Shown piece by piece: positions 9,348 to 17,764 of a DNA stretch of 55,608 nt. Position 1 is the stretch's first letter. The number at the start of each line of letters is the position of its first letter. The notes under the pieces are model-generated. The model did no database searches, was not told the origin of the DNA, and worked only from the letters and a program-made list of their open reading frames with translations. The translations under genes and the position numbers were made by a program. The DNA comes from Clostridiales bacterium. GTDB taxonomy: Bacteria; Bacillota; Clostridia; Christensenellales; Pumilibacteraceae. Where the stretch lies: the NCBI GenBank assembly GCA_015055625.1, contig SVHU01000017.1, positions 1-55,608 of the forward strand. The letters run 5' to 3'.

Positions 9348-10478
9348 CTAGTCAACAAACTCCGCAATATAAATAGCGCAAGAGTGGGGAGCAAGAGTAA
9401 CCGAGTGAGCGTCCTTTACGATAAAGGTTTCGCCCGTCTTGATATCCCTGAAGCGCAACTTTTTGCTTGTATTGGAGGGAAGACCAAAGTCGGTCATATA
9501 CGATGCTTGCAAAACTTCTTTGTCGGCAAAGTTAAAGAATCCGAATGCTATCTTGTTGTCAGATAAGTGCTTAGCAAGTGTGAACTTGTCCTTTACTATC
9601 GTAGCGTAGCGCGACTGTCTTTCACGATATGGTGCTCTACATTCTTCGTCCTGATTAATTGCAATAAGGTCTTTATTAAAGAGAATTTCCTTACACTCGG
9701 GCGTAATCTTTCTGATATCGCAACCAATCATAAGAGGGGAAGCGTAGAAAGACCAAAGCGCAAAGTGAACGAAGTATTCGTCAAGCGTACATCCGCCCTT
9801 AGCAGCATAGCCCACACCGTTCATTCCAACAACCAGCATATCCATATCCGAATAACATCCTGGTGCGGTAAAATCGGGAGTATCCATTCTTTTTTCTGCA
9901 ATATACTTAATTGAGCCAAACGAGTCGGTGATATCGCCTGACATTCTGTAATTGTGCGCGCCGATAGAACGCATCCACTGTTCGGGATTGCTTTCTCCGC
10001 AAATAGCGCATGAGTACTCTATATCGCGTCCGGTAGCCTTAAGCGCCATAGCCATAGTAAGGTACGCGCTCTTTCTGTCACCGCTTCCAGGAAAGTGGCA
10101 AAGGTCGTACTTTAGATAGTCTACGCCCCAGTCGGCAAAGTCTTGCGCGTCTACGTACTCATAGCCAAAGCTTCCAGGTTTGTTACAGCACGTTCTGACG
10201 CCAACGGCAGAGTATAAACCAAATTTTAAGCCTTTAGAGTGAACGTAGTCGGCAACCGGTTTAATACCGTTAGGAAAGCGGGTTTTGTCTGCAACAAGTC
10301 TACCGTTAACTCTTTCGCTCTCTTGCCAGTTATCGTCGATAACAAGCGTATCGTAGCCTGCCTCCAGATATCCCTCGTTTACCATAAAATCCGCAGTTTC
10401 TTTGATGAGTTGTTCGTTGATATCTCTACCGAACGTATTCCATGTGTTCCAGCCCATAGCCGGTTTTTTGATTAGCAT
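9348..10478 (-). CDS. Alpha-galactosidase, glycoside hydrolase family 27
   Basis: This 376-residue enzyme should remove terminal alpha-galactose from melibiose, raffinose-type or galactomannan oligosaccharides. GH27 hallmarks are clear: MGWNTWNTF near the start, VIDDNWQ, the nucleophile Asp in YLKYDLC (D125) and the acid/base Asp in RMSGDITDSF (D182). The catalytic barrel is followed by a beta-rich C-terminal domain. There is no signal peptide, so the enzyme is cytoplasmic. AGGAG lies 10 bases before the ATG. It is divergent from the AraC regulator gene, with a full promoter between them, and forms a unit with the small zinc protein downstream. Confidence 0.95.
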   Translation of the reverse strand: MLIKKPAMGWNTWNTFGRDINEQLIKETADFMVNEGYLEAGYDTLVIDDNWQESERVNGRLVADKTRFPNGIKPVADYVHSKGLKFGLYSAVGVRTCCNKPGSFGYEYVDAQDFADWGVDYLKYDLCHFPGSGDRKSAYLTMAMALKATGRDIEYSCAICGESNPEQWMRSIGAHNYRMSGDITDSFGSIKYIAEKRMDTPDFTAPGCYSDMDMLVVGMNGVGYAAKGGCTLDEYFVHFALWSFYASPLMIGCDIRKITPECKEILFNKDLIAINQDEECRAPYRERQSRYATIVKDKFTLAKHLSDNKIAFGFFNFADKEVLQASYMTDFGLPSNTSKKLRFRDIKTGETFIVKDAHSVTLAPHSCAIYIAEFVD

Positions 10479-10509
10479 AATTAAAATCTCCTTTTTTAGG
10501 GTATAATTT

Positions 10510-10539
10510 ATTATACAACATTTTACATATAAATATCAA
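10510..10539 (-). promoter_or_regulatory. Promoter of the alpha-galactosidase gene (minus strand)
   Basis: On the minus strand, TTGATA (10534-10539) and TATAAT (10510-10515) are spaced by 18 bp. The -10 overlaps a perfect palindrome at 10501-10516 (GTATAAT/ATTATAC). Confidence 0.75.
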
Positions 10540-10599
10540 GAGAAAAATGTTGACAAGACTTGTAATTTTGTGACATAATATTGTAAATGTGAACATTTT
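10516..10599. promoter_or_regulatory. Candidate operator sites between the divergent GH27 and AraC genes
   Basis: The motif CAACATTTT occurs at 10516-10524, its reverse complement AAAATGTTG at 10544-10552, and a third copy AACATTTT at 10592-10599 inside the palindrome AAATGTGAACATTT (10585-10598). The copies flank or overlap both promoters. They are plausible binding sites for the adjacent AraC-family regulator; this is inferred from arrangement only. Confidence 0.5.
10550..10579 (+). promoter_or_regulatory. Promoter of the AraC-GH35 unit
   Basis: TTGACA at 10550-10555 and CATAAT at 10574-10579 are spaced by 18 bp. The -35 overlaps the second candidate operator copy. Confidence 0.7.
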
Positions 10600-10617
10600 A
10601 AGTGAGGAAAAACAGAA

Positions 10618-11466
10618 ATGATGGAGATGGAGCATTACAGCAGGGGCGTAACCTTTGAAAAATTTTGCGTATTATCTGCTGGGGAACAGTTCTGTAAAAG
10701 CGGACATAGACACGGTCCTATAATTCGTGAAAATTACATTTTTCATTTTGTTATATCGGGAAAGGGCGTGTTTAAAACGCATGGCAAGACGTATAACTTA
10801 AAAGCCAATCAAGGCTTTCTTATCGGGGATTCCACGCCTGTTTTTTATCAGGCGGATCAGGAAGAACCGTGGCATTATTGTTGGATTATTTTTTCGGGAA
10901 AGCAAGCTGATGTGATTGTTGAAAAGCTGGGACTAAGCCCCGAAAATCCCATATATACCGCAACCGCGGAAAACAGTATTTATAACAAGTTTAAAGCTTT
11001 TATGCGCGGATATGAGAACGGCAACGAGTTTTCGATAGCTTCTGATTTTAATGCGCTGATATCCGAGATATACTCTTCGTCCATAAACTTTACAAAGACG
11101 CCAAATTCGTGCAAGGAAGATTATTTGCAAAAGGCAGAGCAGTATATTTTGCATAAGTATCATTCGCCTGATCTTAGGATTGGTAAGATTGCCTCAGAGA
11201 TAGGAATTGACAGAAGCTATCTGACGCGTTTGTTTGATAATATTTTAGGAATAAGTCCGCAAGACTATCTGCTAAAGCTCAGAATGGAAAAGGCGAAAAC
11301 CTTTTTGCAAACCACCACTTATAGCGTGGGAACTATTGCAAACTCTGTGGGATATCCTAATATAGACGCGTTTTCAAAAATGTTTAAGAGAGTGTACGGG
11401 TATGCGCCCACAAGCGTAAGAAAGAATAAATATAGTATGGAAAAGGAGAATAACGATGGAGTTTAA
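10618..11466 (+). CDS. AraC-family transcriptional regulator
   Basis: The 282-residue protein has an N-terminal cupin-like sugar-sensing domain (about residues 15-110, with a His-containing SGHRHGPI and GVFKTHGKTYNL) and a C-terminal pair of helix-turn-helix motifs (about 180-275: IGKIASEIGIDRSYLTRLF, then VGTIANSVGYPNIDAFSKMF). It most likely activates the neighbouring galactosidase genes when galactosides are present. GAGG lies about 10 bases before the ATG. The gene overlaps the GH35 start by 11 bases, so the two are co-translated. The repeated AACATTTT motif upstream is a candidate target site. The inducer is unknown. Confidence 0.93.
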   Translation: MMEMEHYSRGVTFEKFCVLSAGEQFCKSGHRHGPIIRENYIFHFVISGKGVFKTHGKTYNLKANQGFLIGDSTPVFYQADQEEPWHYCWIIFSGKQADVIVEKLGLSPENPIYTATAENSIYNKFKAFMRGYENGNEFSIASDFNALISEIYSSSINFTKTPNSCKEDYLQKAEQYILHKYHSPDLRIGKIASEIGIDRSYLTRLFDNILGISPQDYLLKLRMEKAKTFLQTTTYSVGTIANSVGYPNIDAFSKMFKRVYGYAPTSVRKNKYSMEKENNDGV

Positions 11467-13192
11467 GATTGAAAAAAATAAGTTTATAAAAGACGGCAAA
11501 GAAATTAAGATAATCTCGGGCGCGGTGCATTATTTCAGAAATATGCCCGACACCTGGCGTGATATTTTCAAAAAGCTTAAGGCGCTCGGCTGTAACTGCG
11601 TAGAAACGTATTGCGCGTGGAATATGCACGAAAAACAGCCTGACGTATTCGACTTTTCGCGTAATTTAGACATTGCATCCTTTATTAAAACGGCAGGCGA
11701 TGAGGGGCTTATGGTAATAGTAAGACCGGGTCCGTACATCTGCGCGGAGTGGGAGTTTGGTGGACTTCCCTGGTGGCTTCAGGTTATTGACGGTATGGAA
11801 ATCCGTTGTAACAACCCTGCGTATATGGAAAGGTTTACTAATTATCTAGTGCATATTTTCGACGAGATCCGTCCTTTGCTTTGTACTAACGGCGGACCTG
11901 TAATTATGCTTCAGTTAGAAAACGAATACGGATATTACGGCGACGATAAGGATTATCTTAACGCTCTTTACAAAAAGTATATCGAGCTAGGTATTGACGT
12001 TCCGCTCTTTACCTCGGACGGAACTGCGGAGCATAATCTTTTGGACGGAACAGTGGACGGAGTGCTTTCCACCCTTAACTTTGGTAGCAGGGTAGAAGAA
12101 AACTTTGTCGAGCACGATAAGCTTTTCCCCGATATGCCCAAGATGTGTATGGAAATGTGGTGCGGTTGGTTTGACGCGTGGGGAGATGAGAAACACCACA
12201 CCACAAGCGCCGAGGACTATGCAAAGGTAGTTGACGATATGCTAAAGCGCGGAAGCTTGAATATGTATATGTTTATAGGCGGAACCAACTTTGGTTTTAC
12301 AAGTGGCGCTAACCACTACGAAAAATTTGCACCCGACGTAACAAGCTATGACTACGATGCGGTGCTTAGTGAGTGCGGAGATATTACGCCCAAGTATATG
12401 GCGCTACGTGAAGTTATTTCCAAGCACGTAGACGGCGAACTTCCACCCATTCCCGAAAACCGTAAAAAGAAAGCGTTTGGAAAGGTTGCTCTTACACAAA
12501 GCGCAGGATTTTTCGATAACCTCAATAATCTTTCCACGCCCGTGTTCTCAAACGTGCCTAAGTGTATGGAAGAGTACGGACAGGGCTATGGATATATTGC
12601 GTACACCACCACGCTTACGAGAAAGTATAACGGAGATATACTCTTTTTCGAAAGCTTGGGCGACAGAGCGCAAATCTACGTTAATAAGAACTTAGTGGGA
12701 ATTTTGTACGTAAACGATGATAAATTAGAACTTCCCATTACCGCAAACAAGGGCGATACTCTTACCATTCTTGTGGAGAATATGGGTAGAGCAAACTTTG
12801 GACCTAAGATGATGCGCAAAAAAGGCATTGCGGGAAGATGTTTGTTGGGTGAGAACAAGATTCACTTTAACTGGAACGTGTACACTCTTCCTATGGATAA
12901 TCTTGACAAGGTTGTGTATGGTAAGGATGCTAATGAGCCCAGTAAATTTTATAAAGGTAAGTTTGTTATCGATGAGCCTTGTGATACCTTCCTTTCAACC
13001 GACAACTTCAAAAAAGGCTTTGTTACCTTAAACGGCTTTAACCTTGGAAGATATTGGGAGGTAGGTCCTCAAAAAACGCTTTACGTTCCCGCATCACTTC
13101 TTAAAAAGGGTGAGAACGAGCTTGTGATTTTCGAAAGCGACGGAATAAAGGGCAAGGCGGAGGTTGAGTTTGTAGACACGCCCGTGTTGTAA
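11456..13192 (+). CDS. Beta-galactosidase, glycoside hydrolase family 35
   Basis: The 578-residue protein carries the GH35 signature: SGAVHYFRNMPDTW near the start, RPGPYICAEWEFGG, the acid/base Glu in LQLENEYG (E157) and the nucleophile in CMEMWCGWFD (E233). Beta-sandwich domains occupy the C-terminal half, as usual. It should release terminal beta-galactose (often beta-1,3 or 1,4) inside the cell, as no signal peptide is present. An AAAGGAG site lies within the end of the AraC gene. Together with the divergent GH27 gene it forms a galactoside-utilisation cluster. No sugar transporter is visible nearby. Confidence 0.95.
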   Translation: MEFKIEKNKFIKDGKEIKIISGAVHYFRNMPDTWRDIFKKLKALGCNCVETYCAWNMHEKQPDVFDFSRNLDIASFIKTAGDEGLMVIVRPGPYICAEWEFGGLPWWLQVIDGMEIRCNNPAYMERFTNYLVHIFDEIRPLLCTNGGPVIMLQLENEYGYYGDDKDYLNALYKKYIELGIDVPLFTSDGTAEHNLLDGTVDGVLSTLNFGSRVEENFVEHDKLFPDMPKMCMEMWCGWFDAWGDEKHHTTSAEDYAKVVDDMLKRGSLNMYMFIGGTNFGFTSGANHYEKFAPDVTSYDYDAVLSECGDITPKYMALREVISKHVDGELPPIPENRKKKAFGKVALTQSAGFFDNLNNLSTPVFSNVPKCMEEYGQGYGYIAYTTTLTRKYNGDILFFESLGDRAQIYVNKNLVGILYVNDDKLELPITANKGDTLTILVENMGRANFGPKMMRKKGIAGRCLLGENKIHFNWNVYTLPMDNLDKVVYGKDANEPSKFYKGKFVIDEPCDTFLSTDNFKKGFVTLNGFNLGRYWEVGPQKTLYVPASLLKKGENELVIFESDGIKGKAEVEFVDTPVL

Positions 13193-13235
13193 AAACTCAT
13201 ATACGTGTTGTGTAAAAACGTAAAAAGGAGTGAAA

Positions 13236-14153
13236 ATGGACTACGTATTAAAAACGTTTGACCTGTCTAAAAAGTTTAAGAACCGACTTGTTTTGGATAG
13301 GGTTAATATGAGTATAAAGAGAGGCGAGATCTATGGTTTTGTAGGAGAGAACGGCTCGGGTAAGACCACGGTTATTCGTTTAGTGAGTGGACTTATAAAT
13401 CCAAACGGAGGAAGCATTGAGCTGTTTGGAGTAAAAGATACCGATCCTAAAATTTTAGATCAGCGTAAAAAGATGGGCGCGGTTGTAGAAACACCGTCTA
13501 TATATCTTAATATGACTGCTGTCGACAATTTGAAGATGCAGTACGATATACTGGGACTTAAAAATCCTGATAAAATAACTGAGGTTTTAGAAGAGGTTGG
13601 GCTTTCGTATCTTGTAAACGACAACAAACAAGCTGGAAACTTTTCGCTTGGAATGCGTCAACGGCTTGGCATTGCAATGGCATTACTTAGTGATCCCGAA
13701 TTTTTGATTTTAGACGAGCCGATGAACGGACTTGATCCTACCGGTATTGTGGAAATCCGCGAGCTTATACTAAAGCTTAACCGTGAGAAAAATATGACTT
13801 TTCTTATTTCGTCGCACATTCTTACCGAGCTTTCTTTGGTAGCGACAACGTATGGCATAATATCTCGAGGCAGGCTGATAAAGGAAGTATCGGCTTCAGA
13901 GCTTCAGCGCGAGTGCGAGCGTTCGGTGTACTTGCAAGCAGACGATAACGCCAGACTTTACGAGGTTTTACTTGCGCGTTTTGGCGATAACGTAAAGGTG
14001 GACGGAGTGGGAGTAAGAGTGTACGGAAATCTCGACCTTAACGAAGTTCTTGCTTGCGCTATGCAAAACTGTAAGCTTATTACCGTAGACAATTCGAGGT
14101 TTGGTATAGAGGAATATTATCTTTCTATTATGGGAGGTGTTCGCAATGCTTAA
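13236..14153 (+). CDS. ABC transporter ATP-binding protein, BcrA/lantibiotic-immunity type
   Basis: The 305-residue ATPase has Walker A GENGSGKT, an ABC signature NFSLGMRQRLGIAMALL, Walker B LILDEPMNGLDP and a switch His in SSHIL. A C-terminal tail of about 80 residues is typical of exporter ATPases that pair with a separate six-helix permease, as in bacitracin or lantibiotic self-protection. I chose the ATG at 13236, five bases after AAGGAG, over a GTG at 13230. It follows GH35 by 43 bases and overlaps the permease gene by 8 bases. The substrate is unknown and no antibiotic biosynthesis gene is nearby. Confidence 0.92.
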   Translation: MDYVLKTFDLSKKFKNRLVLDRVNMSIKRGEIYGFVGENGSGKTTVIRLVSGLINPNGGSIELFGVKDTDPKILDQRKKMGAVVETPSIYLNMTAVDNLKMQYDILGLKNPDKITEVLEEVGLSYLVNDNKQAGNFSLGMRQRLGIAMALLSDPEFLILDEPMNGLDPTGIVEIRELILKLNREKNMTFLISSHILTELSLVATTYGIISRGRLIKEVSASELQRECERSVYLQADDNARLYEVLLARFGDNVKVDGVGVRVYGNLDLNEVLACAMQNCKLITVDNSRFGIEEYYLSIMGGVRNA

Positions 14154-14955
14154 CCTTATTAAAACAGAGCTAAGACGAATAATAAAAGATAAGCTGTTTA
14201 TGGTAATTGGAATAATAGGCATAGTATTTGCAATTGTTACTCCGCTTCTGATGTTTGGCGTATCCAGTTTATTAGACGAAAAAGCTTCGCAGTTGTTGGG
14301 AATGTCTATCGATGCGAAAATGCTGTTTTTCGAGGCTTTTAATCCCGTAAGTGATTTTGGATTGGTTGCGCTTGTGCTTTTGTGTATTATTTTGTGTAAG
14401 GACTTTTCGCAGGGAACGGTACGTAACAAGATTATTAGCGGTAAATCACGTTTTTCGGTGTTTACCTCGTCGTTTATCGCGTCAACCATTATACTGTGCG
14501 CGCTTATGCTTATCTACGCGTTTGCAACCTTATGCGTGTCGCTTATCTTTTTTGAATATCAATCAACGCCATTTACCGCAAACGATTTTGGGTACGCGGT
14601 AGTAACGCTTGTGTTCAAGATTATGACGTTTATTGTTATTTCAGCGCTAGTGTCCTTTTTGAGCGTGTTTATGAAAAACGCGGGGCTTTGTATGGTTATG
14701 CTTCTTGCAATAACTATGCTTGCGTCTATTATAGGCACTGTGCTTTCTACCGCTATAATAGGAGTGGAGGACGGTATTGTAAAAAACATACTGGAAATCC
14801 TTATAAAAACCAACGTTTTCCTTTCTACCGTAACAGGAACAGGCGTAACCTATTCTTTGAGCGACGTGCTTTGCGTGGTGTTGTCGCATATTGTTTTGGG
14901 CGCGCTTTTCTACCTGCTCGGTGTTGTAGTGTTCAAGAAAAAAGATATAAAATAA
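14146..14955 (+). CDS. ABC-2 type transporter permease
   Basis: This 269-residue integral membrane protein has about six predicted helices (for example LFMVIGIIGIVFAIVTPLLM, a segment ending LVALVLLCIILCK, and LVFKIMTFIVISALVSFL). A charged amphipathic N-terminus (LIKTELRRIIKDK) resembles ABC-2/BcrB-like permeases. The ATG at 14146 has GGGAGG eight bases upstream and overlaps the ATPase stop, so the two form one exporter. The family exports peptides or drugs or adjusts the envelope; the cargo is not identifiable. Confidence 0.88.
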   Translation: MLNLIKTELRRIIKDKLFMVIGIIGIVFAIVTPLLMFGVSSLLDEKASQLLGMSIDAKMLFFEAFNPVSDFGLVALVLLCIILCKDFSQGTVRNKIISGKSRFSVFTSSFIASTIILCALMLIYAFATLCVSLIFFEYQSTPFTANDFGYAVVTLVFKIMTFIVISALVSFLSVFMKNAGLCMVMLLAITMLASIIGTVLSTAIIGVEDGIVKNILEILIKTNVFLSTVTGTGVTYSLSDVLCVVLSHIVLGALFYLLGVVVFKKKDIK

Positions 14956-14978
14956 GCCTAAATAACCCTGATTATATT

Positions 14979-15016
14979 AAAAACAGCCTGTTCTTAGCGT
15001 AATAGGCTGTTTTTTT
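14979..15016 (+). terminator. Terminator after the ABC exporter genes
   Basis: AAAACAGCCT pairs with AGGCTGTTTT, followed by T residues. Confidence 0.85.
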
Positions 15017-15029
15017 GAGGGTGTTTTGC

Positions 15030-15058
15030 TTGATATAATAGTTTTTTTATAGTATAAT
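15030..15058 (+). promoter_or_regulatory. Strong promoter reading into the tandem repeats and the ABC-F gene
   Basis: TTGATA (15030-15035) and TATAAT (15053-15058) are spaced by exactly 17 bp. The next coding start is ABC-F at 15416, giving a leader of about 350 bases. Confidence 0.75.
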
Positions 15059-15062
15059 ATCA

Positions 15063-15304
15063 AAAGTCTTATTTGCTTCGCGATAGTGCATAAATGATAC
15101 CTTTCCCTCGGTTACGTACGACTTGTACGCGCCCATCGGGGAAGCCCCCATTTATTTCTCTCGCTCGCAACTAAGCCTTTTGCAAAGTCTTATTTGCTTC
15201 ACGATAGTGCGCAAGTGAGAGCTTACCTTTGGTGTTGAGTACGACTTGTACGCGCCCATCGGGGAAAACCCCATTTATTTCTCTCGCTCGCAACTAAGCC
15301 TTTT
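15063..15304 (+). repeat. Two tandem 121-bp repeats in the leader of the ABC-F gene
   Basis: Copy 1 starts at 15063 and copy 2 at 15184. Both begin AAAGTCTTATTTGCTTC and end near CTCGCTCGCAACTAAGCC. Each contains a GTAC-centred inverted repeat and a G4/C4 hairpin (GGGGAAGCCCC in copy 1, GGGGAAAACCCC in copy 2). The middle of the unit differs between copies. No credible coding frame is present. Confidence 0.8.
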
Positions 15305-15415
15305 AATTGGGGTATTGATTTTAGAGGACAAACAATAAAGTAGTTGTTCATATTTCAGGATATCACATATCCTTAATAACGTATAGTAAAAAAATAAAAA
15401 ACAAAGAGGTAAGAA
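15305..15415 (+). promoter_or_regulatory. Proximal leader of the ABC-F gene with a small hairpin
   Basis: A perfect hairpin AGGATAT-CAC-ATATCCT lies at 15357-15373, about 40 bases before the start codon. It has no T-run, so it is not a terminator. The ribosome site AAAGAGGT is at 15403-15410. Confidence 0.4.
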
Positions 15416-17002
15416 ATGTTACAGGTATCTAACGTTTTGGTGCAGTTTGGTAGTAGAAAACTGTTCGAGGACGTAAATTTGAAGTTTACTAATGGAAACT
15501 GTTATGGAATAATAGGCGCAAACGGCGCAGGCAAGTCCACGTTTTTACGTGTTTTGTCGGGAGATTTAGAGCCTAATAAGGGTGAAGTTTTCCTTGGTAA
15601 AAACGAGAGAATGTCGGTGCTTATGCAAAATCAGGACGCGTTCGATAACGAAACGGTAATTCGTACCGTTATGATGGGACACAAGCGTCTTGTTCAGATT
15701 ATGGACGAAAAAGACAAGCTTTACGCAAAGGAAGACTTTACGGACGAGGACGGCGTTAAGGCAGGCGAGCTTGAAACGGAGTTTGCTGAGCTTAACGGTT
15801 GGGAAGCTGAGTCTGAGGCTGAAAAGCTTCTCTCCGCGCTTGATATTCCCGAGAGCGACTATTATATGCAAATGGCGGATATTGACGCTAAAAAGAAGGT
15901 TAAAATTCTTCTTGCTCAGGCGCTTTTCGGCAACCCCGATGTTCTTCTTTTGGACGAGCCTACCAATAACTTGGACCTTAAAACCATTAAGTGGTTAGAA
16001 GACTATTTGATGGATTTTGAAAACACGATTATCGTAGTTTCGCACAACCGTTATTTCCTTAACAGGGTTTGTACGCATATTTGCGACGTAGACTACGGCA
16101 AGATCAATATTTATTTCGGTAACTATGATTTCTGGTATCAGAGCAGTCAGCTTATGGCAAGACAAATGAAAGACCAGAACAAAAAGGCGGAACAGCGCGC
16201 TAAGGAGCTTCAGGAGTTCATTGCAAGATTTGCCGCAAACGCGTCCAAGTCCCGTCAGGCAACTTCCAGAAAGAAAGAGCTCGAAAAGCTTACTATCAAC
16301 GATATTAAGCCCTCTTCGCGTAAGTATCCGTTTATCGAGTTTAAGTTCGAGCGTCAAATAGGTAACGATATTCTTACCGTGGACGGACTTACTAAAAAAG
16401 GGTATTTTGAAAACCTTTCCTTTATCCTCTCTAAAGACGATAAAGTGGGTATTGTCAGCAGAAATAGCAAGGTTGTAACAATGCTTTACGATATTTTAAC
16501 AGGTAAGGAAGAGGCGGATAGCGGAACGTTTAAGTGGGGTATTACAATCAATCCTACCTACCTTCCTCAAAATAACGCGGAATTTTTCGATGGGTGCTCG
16601 CTTTCCCTTGTTCAGTGGCTAGACCAGTATTCGTACGACCACTACGAAGAGTTTGTAAGAGGCTGGCTTGGAAGAATGTTGTTCTCAGGTCAAGAAGCGC
16701 TAAAGGAAGCTAAGGTGCTTTCCGGTGGCGAAAAGGTGAGATGTATGCTTGCAAAAATGATGCTGGAGGGCGGAAACTTCCTGCTTTTGGACGAGCCTAC
16801 AAACCACTTGGACCTAGAAGCAATAACCGCGCTAAATACCGGACTTATTAACTTTAAGGGGAATATGCTCATAACCTCTCACGACCAAGAGCTTATGAAC
16901 ACCGTATGTAACCGTATTATTGAAATCGACGGAACAAAGACGTTTGATAAGCTTGTTTCATACGACGAGTACCTTGCTCTTACCGACAGCCGACTATTCT
17001 AG
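15416..17002 (+). CDS. ABC-F family translational ATPase, YkpA/YbiT-like
   Basis: ABC-F proteins have no membrane domain and act on ribosomes, easing stalled elongation or protecting against antibiotics. The 528-residue protein has two ABC domains joined by a charged linker (about residues 240-300). Domain 1 has a canonical Walker A (GANGAGKST, 34-42) and LLLDEPTNNLD, but its signature is degenerate (DIDAKKKVKILLAQAL). Domain 2 has a canonical signature (LSGGEKVRCMLAKMM) and LLLDEPTNHLD, but its Walker A is degenerate (GIVSRNSKVVTML). One composite ATP site is thus intact and the other probably inactive or slow. Partial degeneracy is known in the YkpA/YbiT branch, to which the MADID...LLAQALF region points. 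A repeat-bearing leader precedes the gene. Confidence 0.92.
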   Translation: MLQVSNVLVQFGSRKLFEDVNLKFTNGNCYGIIGANGAGKSTFLRVLSGDLEPNKGEVFLGKNERMSVLMQNQDAFDNETVIRTVMMGHKRLVQIMDEKDKLYAKEDFTDEDGVKAGELETEFAELNGWEAESEAEKLLSALDIPESDYYMQMADIDAKKKVKILLAQALFGNPDVLLLDEPTNNLDLKTIKWLEDYLMDFENTIIVVSHNRYFLNRVCTHICDVDYGKINIYFGNYDFWYQSSQLMARQMKDQNKKAEQRAKELQEFIARFAANASKSRQATSRKKELEKLTINDIKPSSRKYPFIEFKFERQIGNDILTVDGLTKKGYFENLSFILSKDDKVGIVSRNSKVVTMLYDILTGKEEADSGTFKWGITINPTYLPQNNAEFFDGCSLSLVQWLDQYSYDHYEEFVRGWLGRMLFSGQEALKEAKVLSGGEKVRCMLAKMMLEGGNFLLLDEPTNHLDLEAITALNTGLINFKGNMLITSHDQELMNTVCNRIIEIDGTKTFDKLVSYDEYLALTDSRLF

Positions 17003-17005
17003 TGG

Positions 17006-17284
17006 GCAGACCCACTGTCAATATTAGTTATTTGACAAAATAAAATATATAGGTGTGTATGGTACTTTTATTAAGAGGTCTCAAAAGCTTATTAGAGTGC
17101 AGACCCACTGTCAATATTGGTTATTTGACAAAATAAAATAAATAGGTGTGTAGTGTACTTTTACAAAGAGGAGTCAAAAGCTTATTATAGTGCAGACCCA
17201 CTGTCAATATTAGTTATTTGACAAAATAGAATATATAGGCATGTAGGGTACTTTTATTAAGAGGTGTCAAAAGCTTATTAGAGC
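17006..17284 (+). repeat. Three tandem repeats of about 94 bp downstream of the ABC-F gene
   Basis: Copies begin at 17006, 17099 and 17194 with GCAGACCCACTGTCAATATT and end with CAAAAGCTTATTA. Each contains TTATTTGACAAAATA, which includes a perfect -35-like TTGACA. In copy 1 the start forms a hairpin AGTGGG-CAGA-CCCACT at the ABC-F stop codon. Differences are scattered point changes. No coding frame is credible. The periods are 93 and 95 bp. Confidence 0.85.
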
Positions 17285-17410
17285 GAAGGCGGTGTGAGGG
17301 CACGCTGCCAATATAGGGTTAGTATTATCTCTCAAATTAAATGTAGGTGTACGACTGCCGAATTGATACTAAGGCGAACTCTGAATATAAGGAATACTAA
17401 CAAGATGTAG

Positions 17411-17430
17411 GGGCGATTCACGAATCGCCC
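17411..17430. repeat. Perfect palindromic repeat GGGCGATT-CACG-AATCGCCC
   Basis: An 8-bp perfect stem surrounds a CACG loop with flanking GTAG and GCAT. It resembles short palindromic elements dispersed in Clostridia-like genomes. It lacks a T-run and so is not a terminator. Confidence 0.7.
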
Positions 17431-17545
17431 GCATTTTAGAAACTCCCCATACCTTACGTTATTGCGAGCAAGCGTGACGCTTGACCCAATATAGTACTTT
17501 AACTAAGGTAAATAATTAATTACAGCTAGTTTTTTCCCTTTCCTG

Positions 17546-17582
17546 TTATTGCGAGCAAGTGAAGCGACGTGGCAATCTCTTA
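17546..17582. repeat. Dispersed repeat TTATTGCGAGC...GTGGCAATCTC
   Basis: This copy reads TTATTGCGAGCAAGTGAAGC then GACGTGGCAATCTCTT. The outer parts ATTGCGAGC and GTGGCAATCTC recur at 52201-52228, about 35 kb away, with a different middle. It is a dispersed noncoding element. Confidence 0.7.
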
Positions 17583-17700
17583 AGGGAAATAAAGTAACAG
17601 ATAAAATCAATTTTATCACAAACTCAAGTAACAATATAGGGAGTGGACCTGTTCACCGTGGCAATCTCTTATGTTAAAATAAAATCCAGACAATAAAACA

Positions 17701-17735
17701 AAAACGGAACAAGATTTTGTCTTGTTCCGTTTTTC
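17701..17735 (-). terminator. Terminator of leuS, symmetrical
   Basis: AAAACGGAACAAGA pairs with TCTTGTTCCGTTTT around TTTTG, with A and T runs on both sides. It ends leuS on the minus strand and could also stop transcripts entering from the repeats. Confidence 0.88.
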
Positions 17736-17764
17736 TTATATACGTATGGTTGTTTTTTTGACTT

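Larger units (their letters stand above)
17285..17700. other. Gene-free stretch of mixed dispersed repeats
   Basis: This stretch carries palindromic and dispersed repeat pieces (listed separately) and no coding frame with a start site. Copies or parts of the TTATTGCGAGC element occur at 17459-17488, 17546-17582 and 17658-17670. A copy of the first element with AAGCG-TGA-CGCTT can form a hairpin. Confidence 0.6.

Noticed and set aside
14146..14955. Longer start (GTG at 14137) for the ABC permease
   Set aside because: The ATG at 14146 has GGGAGG at proper spacing, while the GTG would lie inside that site.
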